The position numbers were made by a program, and so were the translations under genes. The notes below the pieces were generated by a model that had not been told where the DNA came from, searched no databases, and saw only the letters and a list, made by a program, of their open reading frames with translations. Below, piece after piece: positions 11,059 through 18,730 of a stretch of 64,000 nucleotides of DNA (the stretch's first letter is position 1; each line of letters starts with the position of its first letter). The stretch covers positions 372,001 through 436,000 of the forward strand of contig NCBI01000001.1 in NCBI GenBank assembly GCA_002255365.1. The letters are read 5' to 3'. Origin of the DNA: Chromatiales bacterium 21-64-14. GTDB taxonomy: Bacteria; Pseudomonadota; Gammaproteobacteria; 21-64-14.

Positions 11059-11586
11059 GTGGTGACGGAGGACGTGCGCGCGCGGGCAAGCCGGATCCGG
11101 CTGTTGATTTTCGACGTGGATGGGGTGCTCACGGACGGCAGTCTCTATTTGGGAGACAACCGCCGGGAGTACAAGGCCTTTCACTCCCGCGATGGTCACG
11201 GTATGAAGATGTTGCAGGCAAGTGGGGTGGAGATCGCAGTCATCACCGGCCGCGAATCCGGCGTGGTGCGCCACCGCATGGCGGACCTGGGGGTCCAGCA
11301 TGTGTTCCAGGGCCAGCTGGACAAGGTCGCCGCCTATGAAAGTCTGCTGGGCCAACTACACCTGCACTCGGAACAGACCGCCTACGTGGGCGACGATGTG
11401 GTGGATCTAGCGGTGATGCGGCGTGCGGGACTCGCCGTGGCGGTGCGCGATGCCCACCCCGTGGTCGCGGCGCAGGCCCACTGGGTGACCGCCAGCGACG
11501 GTGGCCGGGGGGCGGCCCGCGAGGTCTGCGAACTGATCATGGACGCCCAGGGCACCCTCGCCGCTCAACTGGCCCGGTTTTTGTGA
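11059..11586 (+). CDS. kdsC: 3-deoxy-D-manno-octulosonate 8-phosphate phosphatase
   Basis: HAD-superfamily phosphatase releasing Kdo from Kdo-8-phosphate. DVDGVLTDG is the HAD motif I with the nucleophilic Asp; ITGRES and GDDVVDLAVM are motifs II and IV. The start is a GTG at 11059 with GGAGAG eight bases upstream; a GTG at 11062 is equally in frame. The 175-residue length fits the C0-type HAD family. The stop shares a base with the lptC ATG. Confidence 0.95.
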   Translation: MVTEDVRARASRIRLLIFDVDGVLTDGSLYLGDNRREYKAFHSRDGHGMKMLQASGVEIAVITGRESGVVRHRMADLGVQHVFQGQLDKVAAYESLLGQLHLHSEQTAYVGDDVVDLAVMRRAGLAVAVRDAHPVVAAQAHWVTASDGGRGAAREVCELIMDAQGTLAAQLARFL

Positions 11587-12161
11587 TGGAGGCCCGTGGT
11601 GGTCCGCTGGTCACCCTGCTCCTGGCCCTGGCGGTGGTCTTGACCGGCTGGGTGCTGTTCCAGGCGCAACGCAGCCTGGAACCCCCCGCGCCGGCCGCGC
11701 CCCACGAACCAGACTATCGGCTCTCGACGTTTACGCTGCGGGTGCTAGGTCCCGACGGCGCCGTGCAGTACCGGCTCCAGAGCCCATCCCTGGTGCACTA
11801 TCCCGATCCGGACCGCTCCGACCTCACCAAGCCCAGGCTGCGGTGGTATCCACAACCGGGCGCGATCCCCTGGAAGGTCCACGCGGAACGCGGCCAAGTA
11901 CTGGCTGCGGGCGACGAAGTGCGCCTGTTGGGAACGGTACACATCGACCGGGCAGCGGAGGGAACACGGCGCGCCGTGACGATTCAGACCCGCGACCTGC
12001 AGGTCTGGCCCCACCGGGAAGTGGCAGAAACCGCCGATCTGGTGACCATGCGCAGCGCTGGCGCCACCATCAGCGGCGTGGGAATGCGTGCGTATCTGAA
12101 GGACGGCCGGGTGCTGCTCCTATCCCGGGTTCGGGGGACCTATGTCCACACCGATTCGTAG
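11586..12161 (+). CDS. lptC: LPS export ABC transporter periplasmic protein LptC
   Basis: Bitopic inner-membrane protein that passes LPS from LptB2FG to LptA. The N-terminal membrane helix is near residues 8-24 (LVTLLLALAVVLTGWVLF), followed by a periplasmic beta-jellyroll domain (YRLQSPSLVHYPD; GTVHIDRA). It is 191 residues. The ATG at 11586 is used; a GTG at 11583 overlapping the kdsC stop is an alternative. The 3' end overlaps lptA by 20 bases. Confidence 0.92.
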   Translation: MEARGGPLVTLLLALAVVLTGWVLFQAQRSLEPPAPAAPHEPDYRLSTFTLRVLGPDGAVQYRLQSPSLVHYPDPDRSDLTKPRLRWYPQPGAIPWKVHAERGQVLAAGDEVRLLGTVHIDRAAEGTRRAVTIQTRDLQVWPHREVAETADLVTMRSAGATISGVGMRAYLKDGRVLLLSRVRGTYVHTDS

Positions 12162-12921
12162 TCTGCTGGTGCTCCTCGGGCTGCTATGCCTGAGCCAAAC
12201 CGCCCTGGCGCTGCCCACCGACCGGGATCAGCCCATCCACCTGGAGGCCGACAGCGCCGACATCAACGATCATACGGGGATCAGCGTGTTCACGGGCCAC
12301 GTCATCTTGACCCAGGGCAGCCTGCACCTGTGGGCCGACACCCTCACCGTCTACCACGACAAAGACCACAAGGCGGACAAGATCAGCCGCATGGTGGCTG
12401 AAGGCGCGCCGGTCCGCTTCCAGGAACAACCCAAGCCGGAGAGCAAGCTGGTCACCGGTTCCGCGCGGCAGGTGGACTACGACGTGACCTCGGGCATCGT
12501 GGTGTTGGAAAACGATGCCCAACTGTCCCAGGGCGAAAACCACTTCCGCGGCCCGCGCATCGAGTACAACCGCCGCCTCGATCTGGTAAAGGCCAGCTCA
12601 CAGCAAGGGCAGGGGCAGCGCGTTGAAATCACGCTGCAGCCCAACAAGCGCAACAATGTGAACAAGGGGACAACACCCGCACCTGCGGCGCCGGTGGCTC
12701 CCACCGGGTCCGGGCCGTCTGCTTCCCCCAGCCCTGCCGCTCCGGCTCCGGCTTCCTCGACGCCCACCTCCTCCCCACCGGCAACACCGGCAACACCGGC
12801 AACACCGGCAACACCGGCAGCCCCCTCGACACCCGAGAGACCCACATCCGCCGCGCCCACGACTTCGGCACCGGCGGCGCCAGCAACACCCACCGCGCCG
12901 CCCGCGGGCAAGGCACCATGA
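12142..12921 (+). CDS. lptA: LPS transport periplasmic protein LptA with long Pro/Ala/Thr-rich tail
   Basis: Periplasmic bridge protein for LPS transport. A signal peptide ([15 protein letters not shown], cleavage near ALA) precedes the OstA/LptA beta-jellyroll from about residue 28 to 170 ([35 protein letters not shown]). Unusually, residues about 178-259 form a low-complexity tail of Pro, Ala, Thr and Ser, including four exact Ala-Thr-Pro repeats. E. coli LptA is about 185 residues, so roughly 75 are extra. The tail is in frame up to the four-base overlap with lptB, so it is coding. Its role is unknown. Confidence 0.93.
   Translation: MSTPIRSLLVLLGLLCLSQTALALPTDRDQPIHLEADSADINDHTGISVFTGHVILTQGSLHLWADTLTVYHDKDHKADKISRMVAEGAPVRFQEQPKPESKLVTGSARQVDYDVTSGIVVLENDAQLSQGENHFRGPRIEYNRRLDLVKASSQQGQGQRVEITLQPNKRNNVNKGTTPAPAAPVAPTGSGPSASPSPAAPAPASSTPTSSPPATPATPATPATPAAPSTPERPTSAAPTTSAPAAPATPTAPPAGKAP
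12781..12816 (+). repeat. Four tandem 9-base repeats within lptA
   Basis: GCAACACCG occurs four times head to tail, encoding Ala-Thr-Pro each time, with degenerate flanking copies. Because the unit is a multiple of three, gain or loss of copies would change the tail length without breaking the frame. Confidence 0.9.
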
Positions 12922-13643
12922 GTCGGCTGGTGGCTGAGAACCTGATCAAACGCTACCACTCGCGGACGGTGGTCAATGGCGTGTCGGTGCAGGTCGGCAG
13001 CGGCGAGGTAGTGGGACTGCTGGGCCCCAACGGCGCAGGTAAGACCACTTCCTTTTATATGGTGGTGGGGCTGGTGCCCTGCAATGGCGGGCGGATCTGC
13101 CTGGACGACCAGGACATCACCCACCTGCCGATGCACCGGCGCGCCCGCCTCGGCGTGGGCTACCTGCCCCAGGAGGCGTCGATATTCCGGAAACTCACCG
13201 TCGGCGAAAATATCCTGGCGATCCTGGAGACGCGTCGCGGGCTGCGCCGGACGGAACGGGAACAGCGCCTCCAGGACCTCCTGGAGGAGTTGCATGTCGG
13301 GCATCTGCGGGACCAGTTGGGGATCAGCCTCTCCGGGGGCGAGCGACGGCGCGTGGAGATCGCCCGGGCCCTGGCCGCCGAACCCCGCTTCATGCTGCTG
13401 GACGAACCCTTCGCCGGGGTAGACCCGCTGTCCGTCCTGGACATTCAGCGTATCATCGGCCATCTCCAGGAGCGCGGCATCGGCGTTCTGGTCACCGATC
13501 ATAACGTCCGGGAAACACTGGGAATCTGTGGACGGGCCTACATCATCAGCGAAGGGCAGGTCATTGCGGAGGGAACACCCGCCGATATCCTGGAAAACCA
13601 ACAGGTGCGGGAAGTCTACCTGGGACATCATTTCCGGCTGTGA
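12918..13643 (+). CDS. lptB: LPS export ABC transporter ATP-binding protein LptB
   Basis: Cytoplasmic ATPase of LptB2FG, powering LPS extraction from the inner membrane. Walker A GPNGAGKT is at residues 36-43, the signature is LSGGERRR, and Walker B is [11 protein letters not shown]. The switch His is in VTDHNVRE. The 241-residue length is typical. It overlaps lptA by four bases and is followed by an intrinsic terminator, so the LPS-export unit appears to end here. Confidence 0.97.
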   Translation: MSRLVAENLIKRYHSRTVVNGVSVQVGSGEVVGLLGPNGAGKTTSFYMVVGLVPCNGGRICLDDQDITHLPMHRRARLGVGYLPQEASIFRKLTVGENILAILETRRGLRRTEREQRLQDLLEELHVGHLRDQLGISLSGGERRRVEIARALAAEPRFMLLDEPFAGVDPLSVLDIQRIIGHLQERGIGVLVTDHNVRETLGICGRAYIISEGQVIAEGTPADILENQQVREVYLGHHFRL

Positions 13644-13670
13644 TGGACCCTCCTGACCCGGGAAGCAGGA

Positions 13671-13695
13671 CCGCGCCTCGGCAGCGCGGTTTTCT
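13671..13695 (+). terminator. Intrinsic terminator after lptB
   Basis: CCGCGC, a seven-base loop, then GCGCGG and TTTT. The hairpin lies 27 bases after the lptB stop and before rpoN, separating the LPS-export genes from the rpoN group. Confidence 0.7.
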
Positions 13696-13715
13696 GTACT
13701 GGTACAGAAATTGCT
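13691..13715 (+). promoter_or_regulatory. Sigma-54-type promoter overlapping a perfect palindrome upstream of rpoN
   Basis: The sequence CTGGTACAGAAATTGCT has GG at 13701-13702 and GC at 13713-13714 with exactly ten bases between, the -24/-12 spacing of sigma-54 promoters. The -12 TTGCT is perfect; -24 is TGGTAC against consensus TGGCAC. Transcription would start near 13726, about 42 bases before the rpoN ATG. Bases 13691-13710 form a perfect palindrome (arms TTTCTGTAC and GTACAGAAA around TG). A TAAAAT at 13717 could serve as a sigma-70 -10, but without a good -35. Confidence 0.5.
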
Positions 13716-13767
13716 GTAAAATTGCCCCTGCCAGTCTAAGCGTGCGATTCGGCGAACAATTTTCAAT

Positions 13768-15246
13768 ATGAAACAATCCATCCAGCTTCGTCTCGGCCAG
13801 CATCTGGCGATGACGCCCCAACTCCAGCAGGCCATCCGCCTGTTGCAGATGTCCACGATGGAATTGCAGCTGGAAATCCAGCGCGCCCTGGATTCCAACC
13901 TGATGCTGGAATCCGCTGACGAGGCCGAGGATGAGGCGGGCACGGAGGGCAACGGCGCGACCGCGGCCATGGACGCCGACACCGGACCCCGCAGCGAGCC
14001 TAGTGCTGACGCCGAGCCCGCCCCGGAGCGGGAGACCATCCCCGAGGACCTGCCGGTAGACAGCGCCTGGGACGATATTTACGACACCCCCGCCAGTCAT
14101 TCCAGCGCATCGGACGACGGTTCCCGCGAGACGGAGATTCAGGGCCGCGTCTCGGAGACCCTGCATGACCACCTCATGTGGCAGATGAACCTGACACCCT
14201 TCAGTGACACCGACCTCACGGTGGCCATCGCGATCATCGACGCCATCGACGACGACGGCTATCTGTCGAGTCCCTTGGAAGAAATCCACCAGGGCGTGAA
14301 CGATGAGATCGAAGCGGACCTGGAACTGACGGAGGTCGAGGCAGTCCTGCACCGGATCCAGAATTTCGACCCGGTGGGCTGTGGCGCGCGCGATCTGCGC
14401 GAGTCTCTGATGCTGCAACTCCAACAGTTCGCCCCCGAGACCCCGGCGCTGGACGGCGCCAAACGCATCGTTCAGGACCACCTGGATCTGCTGGGCAAAC
14501 GGGACTACGCTCAGATCATGCGTCACCTCAAACTCTCGGCGGAAGACCTGGAGCAGGCGGCGGAACTGATCCGCTCCCTCAATCCCAGGCCCGGCTCCCG
14601 GATCGCCGGCCCCCCTCCGGAGTACGTTGTTCCCGACGTGTTCGTCCGCAAGTACAAAGACGTCTGGCGTGTGGAACTCAATCTAGAATCCACCCCGCGC
14701 CTGCGGGTCAACCCCTATTACGCCGGCCTGGTGCGACGCGCCGATGACAGCGCGGACAACAACTACCTCAAAAACCACCTGCAGGAAGCGCGCTGGTTCA
14801 TCAAAAGTCTGCAGAACCGGAATGAGACCCTGCTGAAGGTCGCGAGTTGTATCGTGGAACGCCAGCGCGCCTTCCTGGAACACGGCGATGAGTCCATGAG
14901 GCCGCTGGTGTTACGCGAAGTAGCCGACACCGTCAGCATGCACGAATCGACCATTTCCCGCATCACTACCCAGAAATACATGCACACACCGCGGGGCATT
15001 TACGAATTCAAGTACTTTTTCTCCAGCCACGTAGGCACCGCTGACGGCGGCGAGTGCTCCGCGACCGCGATCCGGGCAAAAATCAAGAAACTTATCAGCT
15101 CCGAGGGCCCCGAAAAGCCCCTGAGCGACAGCAAAATCGCTGAGTTGCTCTCCAAGGAGGGCATCCCGGTCGCGCGCCGTACCGTGGCCAAGTATCGCGA
15201 GGCGATGTCCATCCCGCCTTCCAACGAGCGCAAACATCTGCGCTGA
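13768..15246 (+). CDS. rpoN: RNA polymerase sigma-54 factor
   Basis: Alternative sigma factor recognising -24/-12 promoters and requiring AAA+ activators. The 492 residues comprise the Gln/Leu-rich region I (LRLGQHLAMTPQLQQAI, 1-50), an acidic linker (about 50-110), the core-binding domain, a helix-turn-helix (VADTVSMHESTISRIT) and the C-terminal RpoN box (ARRTVAKYRE). Set apart from lptB by a terminator, it is followed closely by hpf and ptsN, the standard proteobacterial cluster. Confidence 0.98.
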   Translation: MKQSIQLRLGQHLAMTPQLQQAIRLLQMSTMELQLEIQRALDSNLMLESADEAEDEAGTEGNGATAAMDADTGPRSEPSADAEPAPERETIPEDLPVDSAWDDIYDTPASHSSASDDGSRETEIQGRVSETLHDHLMWQMNLTPFSDTDLTVAIAIIDAIDDDGYLSSPLEEIHQGVNDEIEADLELTEVEAVLHRIQNFDPVGCGARDLRESLMLQLQQFAPETPALDGAKRIVQDHLDLLGKRDYAQIMRHLKLSAEDLEQAAELIRSLNPRPGSRIAGPPPEYVVPDVFVRKYKDVWRVELNLESTPRLRVNPYYAGLVRRADDSADNNYLKNHLQEARWFIKSLQNRNETLLKVASCIVERQRAFLEHGDESMRPLVLREVADTVSMHESTISRITTQKYMHTPRGIYEFKYFFSSHVGTADGGECSATAIRAKIKKLISSEGPEKPLSDSKIAELLSKEGIPVARRTVAKYREAMSIPPSNERKHLR

Positions 15247-15287
15247 AGCCGGCGACGTACCGTACAATTGATCCCAGGAGCAGAAAG

Positions 15288-15602
15288 ATGCAGATCGACC
15301 TGACCGGACACCATATCGAGCTCACCCCGGCGCTGCGTGACTACGTGGACAGCAAAATGCAACGTCTGGAGCGCCATTTCGAGCATGTAACAGATACCCA
15401 TGTCGTCCTGAGCGTTGAGAAGCTGCGCCACAAGGCGGAAGCCACCCTGCAGGTCAGCGGCGGAACCGTTCATGCCGACGCCATAGACGAAGATATGTAC
15501 GCGGCCATCGATGCGCTGGCCGACAAACTGGATCGGCAGCTCAAAAAGCACAAGGAGAAAGTCGGCGATCATCGCGTCAGCGGCGCGTCAAAAAGCGGCT
15601 AG
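15288..15602 (+). CDS. hpf: Ribosome hibernation promoting factor (short form)
   Basis: Short HPF/YfiA-family protein (104 residues) that binds the 30S A/P site in stationary phase and promotes 100S dimers. MQIDLTGHHIELTPALRDYV and the K/R-rich C-terminal helix (LDRQLKKHKEK) are typical. The ATG has AGGAG seven bases upstream. Its TAG stop abuts the ATG of ptsN. Confidence 0.96.
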   Translation: MQIDLTGHHIELTPALRDYVDSKMQRLERHFEHVTDTHVVLSVEKLRHKAEATLQVSGGTVHADAIDEDMYAAIDALADKLDRQLKKHKEKVGDHRVSGASKSG

Positions 15603-16121
15603 ATGCAGATCGCGCGCGCCGGGCGCGACCCTTTGCCCCCTCCCATGGCATTGCCCACAATGCAGATTACCGAACTGATCACACCGGGCCGCGTCGCCTG
15701 CAACATCAAGGTCGGCAGCAAAAGGCGCGCGCTGGAATTGCTCGGCGGCCTGATCGCGAGCGACCTCCCTGACCTCACGCAACCAGAAGTGTTCGAGAGC
15801 CTGGTCGAGAGGGAACGGCTGGGCAGCACCGGCATGGGGCGCGGCGTCGCACTGCCGCATGGCCGGCTCAAAGACCGCCCGCGTGCGGTAGGCGCCTTCA
15901 TGAAGATCGAAGGGGGCGTGGATTTCGATGCCACGGACAGTGCTCCGGTCGACCTGATCTTCGGTCTGCTGGTACCCGAGCATTCGACCAACGAGCATCT
16001 GCAAATCCTTGCGCGGCTGGCCACCATGTTTAGCGACACGGAACTATGCGCAAGCCTGCGAAATTGCGCGAACCGCACCCAACTGGTGCGGCACATCTTG
16101 GACTGGGAGTCCCGGCACTAA
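15603..16121 (+). CDS. ptsN: Nitrogen-regulatory PTS EIIA protein
   Basis: EIIA-Ntr, a fructose-type EIIA domain that receives phosphate in the regulatory PTS and modulates processes such as K+ homeostasis. The phospho-acceptor His is in GVALPHGRL (His86 from the first ATG). The first ATG at 15603 immediately follows the hpf stop and gives 172 residues. The ATG at 15660 (MQITELITP) gives 153 residues and matches where homologues usually begin. Neither has a good Shine-Dalgarno, so the start is unresolved. Confidence 0.93.
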   Translation: MQIARAGRDPLPPPMALPTMQITELITPGRVACNIKVGSKRRALELLGGLIASDLPDLTQPEVFESLVERERLGSTGMGRGVALPHGRLKDRPRAVGAFMKIEGGVDFDATDSAPVDLIFGLLVPEHSTNEHLQILARLATMFSDTELCASLRNCANRTQLVRHILDWESRH

Positions 16122-16126
16122 ACGGT

Positions 16127-17074
16127 ATGACCGCCTCCGTCAGCGTTCAGCAGCTGTTTGATGCGCTGCGCAGCAAACTCGATATGGAGTGGGCCGCGGG
16201 GTCTCCCGGCGCGACCCGCCTCATCGATTGTGTAGGGACCGAAAATCCCAGTGCCAGCCTGGTGGGCCACCTCAATCTGATCCACCCGGGGCGTATCCAG
16301 GTGCTAGGCTCCAAGGAGTTGGACTTCCTCGATGGCCTGCAACGCAATTCTCGCAATGACAGCCTCAGGCAGGTCATCGCCGCACGGGCGGCGCTGCTGG
16401 TAATCGCGGATGGCCGCTCCGTGCCCGAGGATCTGAAGACCCTTGCGGATAAGTCCGACACTCCGGTAGCGGTCAGCTCGCGCTCCAGCGACGAGGTCGT
16501 AAGCAATCTGCGCTATCATCTGGCCCACTTGTTTTCGGAGCAAGTGGTCCTACACGGCGTATTCATGGAGGTGATGGGGATCGGCGTCCTGATCACTGGC
16601 GACAGCAGCATCGGCAAGAGCGAACTGGCCCTGGAGCTGATCAGCCGCGGCCACCGCCTCATCGCGGACGACGCGCCGGAGTTCTCTAGGATTGCACCAG
16701 ACATCCTAAACGGCAGCTGCCCGGAGATCCTGCGCGACTTTTTGGAAGTGCGGGGTCTCGGCCTGCTCAACATTCGAGCCATGTACGGCGATGGCGCCAT
16801 CCGCCGCAACAAATATTTGCGTCTACTGATCCATCTGCAACCCGCGGGCAACAAGAAGCTGCGCGAAATGGATCGCCTGTCCCCGTACCGCCGGATGCGC
16901 CGGGTACTGGACGTGGAAGTCCCGGAGATCACGCTGCCGGTAGCCACCGGGCGCAACCTCGCAGTGCTGGTGGAGGCGGCGGTACGCAGCCATGTGCTCT
17001 ACCTGAACGGCTATGATTCAGGACGCGACTTCATGGAACGCCAGCGGCGCTTCGTGGACCAGGGGCAACCGTGA
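16127..17074 (+). CDS. hprK: HPr kinase/phosphorylase
   Basis: Bifunctional enzyme that phosphorylates HPr on Ser46 with ATP or PPi and reverses it. The start at 16127 (MTASVSVQQL) gives 315 residues. The N-terminal domain is followed by the P-loop GDSSIGKS near residue 160, RGHRLIADDAPEF and the family signature EVRGLGLLNIR. A P-loop Ser replaces the usual second Gly (GDSSIGKS against GxSGxGKS). HprK is absent from enterics. The HPr encoded downstream keeps Ser46, so the pair is self-consistent. Confidence 0.95.
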   Translation: MTASVSVQQLFDALRSKLDMEWAAGSPGATRLIDCVGTENPSASLVGHLNLIHPGRIQVLGSKELDFLDGLQRNSRNDSLRQVIAARAALLVIADGRSVPEDLKTLADKSDTPVAVSSRSSDEVVSNLRYHLAHLFSEQVVLHGVFMEVMGIGVLITGDSSIGKSELALELISRGHRLIADDAPEFSRIAPDILNGSCPEILRDFLEVRGLGLLNIRAMYGDGAIRRNKYLRLLIHLQPAGNKKLREMDRLSPYRRMRRVLDVEVPEITLPVATGRNLAVLVEAAVRSHVLYLNGYDSGRDFMERQRRFVDQGQP

Positions 17075-17928
17075 AACTCGTGATCGTCAGCGGCCTGTCC
17101 GGCTCCGGAAAGAGCATCGCGCTGCACACCCTGGAAGATCTGGGGTACTACTGTATCGACAATCTTCCGGTGGGATTGTTGCGCGCGCTCGCCGAACAGC
17201 TCAGCACACAGGGAGAACCCCGAATCGAGAAGGCAGCGGTCGGCGTCGATGCGCGCAACCAGCCCCAGGATCTCGGACATTTCTCGGAAATACTGGACGC
17301 CCTGCGGGCGAGCGGGCTCGACTGCGAGATCTTTTTCCTGCAGGCGGACGACGAGACATTGCTCAAACGCTTCAGTGAGACCCGTCGAAAACATCCCCTG
17401 ACGCGCGAGAATATCACTCTCGCGGAAGCGATCGAACTGGAACGCAGGCTGCTTGATCCCATCGCCGAGCGCGCCGACATGCAGCTCGATACCACCCATA
17501 CCAATGTGCATCAGTTACGCGACCTGGTTCGGGAGCTGGTTGCCCGGCGCCCGGTCCGCTCATTGTCCCTCTTATTCCAGTCGTTCGGTTACAAACATGG
17601 CGTGCCGAGCGACGCCGACTTCGTATTCGACGTGCGTTGCCTTCCCAATCCGCACTGGGAGACGACGCTGCGCCCGCACACCGGACTGGACCCGCTAGTC
17701 GCCGCGTATCTGGAGGCGCAGCCGACCGTTGAACGCATGCTCGGCCAGATCGAGCGTTTTCTGGAAGACTGGATCCCGCACTTCGAAGCCGAGAACCGCA
17801 ACTACATGACCGTCGCACTAGGTTGCACTGGCGGGCAACACCGCTCCGTATATCTCGCGGAGCGGCTCGCGGAACACTTTCGAAGAACACGGTCCAATGT
17901 TGCAACCCGTCACAGGGAACTACCATGA
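17071..17928 (+). CDS. rapZ: RNase adapter protein RapZ
   Basis: P-loop protein; in E. coli it binds the GlmY/GlmZ sRNAs and guides RNase E to control GlmS, and hence amino-sugar supply. Walker A GLSGSGKS is at residues 8-15. DNLPVGLL, the FGYKHGVPSDADFVFDVR segment and the C-terminal CTGGQHRSVYLAE are all conserved. The GTG start overlaps the hprK stop (GTGA). No GlmY/GlmZ homologue could be recognised by eye here, so the target in this organism is unknown. Confidence 0.96.
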   Translation: MKLVIVSGLSGSGKSIALHTLEDLGYYCIDNLPVGLLRALAEQLSTQGEPRIEKAAVGVDARNQPQDLGHFSEILDALRASGLDCEIFFLQADDETLLKRFSETRRKHPLTRENITLAEAIELERRLLDPIAERADMQLDTTHTNVHQLRDLVRELVARRPVRSLSLLFQSFGYKHGVPSDADFVFDVRCLPNPHWETTLRPHTGLDPLVAAYLEAQPTVERMLGQIERFLEDWIPHFEAENRNYMTVALGCTGGQHRSVYLAERLAEHFRRTRSNVATRHRELP

Positions 17929-18329
17929 CCGTAGGGCTATTCATCGTTACCCACAACCGGGTAGGCTCGGAGTTACTCGACACAGCAACCAACATGCTGG
18001 GTATCTGTCCGCTGTCGACCCTGGTACTCCCGGTAAAGCAGGACACCGACCCCGACCGCACACTGGCGGCCGCGCGGCGTATGGTGGACGATCTGGACCA
18101 GGGGGAAGGCGTATTGATTCTGACCGACGTATATGGGTCCACCCCCAGCAACATTGCGAGCCGTCTGCGAGGGCAGAAGCGGGTTCGCGTAGTGGCCGGG
18201 GTTAACCTTCCGATGCTGATCCGGGTCCTGAATTATCCGCGTTTGACCCTGGAGGAGCTGACCGAGAAGGCGCTGAGTGGCGGCCGGGACGGCGTGCTTT
18301 TGTGCAAACCGGACCCGACGGGAGAGTAG
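17925..18329 (+). CDS. PTS EIIA component, mannose family
   Basis: A stand-alone EIIA-Man domain (134 residues) with the predicted phospho-His at residue 10 (VTHNRVGSEL). It also has the family's LTDVYGSTPSNIA and VAGVNLPMLIRVLNY segments. The start at 17925 overlaps the rapZ stop by four bases. No EIIB, EIIC or EIID gene follows, so a regulatory rather than sugar-transport role is inferred, as in other incomplete PTS of beta- and gammaproteobacteria. Confidence 0.92.
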   Translation: MTVGLFIVTHNRVGSELLDTATNMLGICPLSTLVLPVKQDTDPDRTLAAARRMVDDLDQGEGVLILTDVYGSTPSNIASRLRGQKRVRVVAGVNLPMLIRVLNYPRLTLEELTEKALSGGRDGVLLCKPDPTGE

Positions 18330-18330
18330 C

Positions 18331-18600
18331 GTGGTTACACAAGAAGTTCCCATCGTAAACCGGCTGGGCCTGCATGCACGCGCGGCGGCGAAATTCGTCA
18401 ACCTCGCCGCCCGGTTCGAGAGCGACGTCCAATTGAAACGTGGCAATCAACAGGTAAATGGAAAGAGCATCATGGGGGTAATGATGCTCGCGGCCGCCCG
18501 TGGCATGACGATCACCATCACCGCCTCCGGCAGTGACGAGGAAGATGCGGTCCGGTACCTGACTGAACTGGTGGCGGACCGCTTCGGCGAAGAAGAGTAG
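18331..18600 (+). CDS. ptsH: Phosphocarrier protein HPr
   Basis: An 89-residue HPr starting at a GTG (18331) after GGGAGAG. His15 in NRLGLHARAAAKF is the EI-dependent phosphorylation site. Ser46 in VNGKSIMGVMMLAA lies in the motif used by HprK. Keeping both sites implies dual control. It follows EIIA-Man after one base. It could also be named NPr, but the HprK partnership and order favour HPr. Confidence 0.95.
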   Translation: MVTQEVPIVNRLGLHARAAAKFVNLAARFESDVQLKRGNQQVNGKSIMGVMMLAAARGMTITITASGSDEEDAVRYLTELVADRFGEEE

Positions 18601-18730
18601 GGACCGCCGGCTCCGCAGCCACGAACATGAGCACCAGGGCGGGGTGTTGCGGCAGGATGAACGGACACGGGGCCTGCCGTCGGACGATCCGTCCGGCAGG
18701 AGTGTTGCGGCTTACGCGGATGCCGAAACC

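Noticed and set aside
13692..13709. LexA box
   Set aside because: The palindrome reads CTGT-N6-ACAG; the LexA site needs N8.
12477..14039. 520-codon open frame on the minus strand
   Set aside because: Spans lptA, lptB, the terminator and rpoN in antisense; low-complexity translation without a domain.
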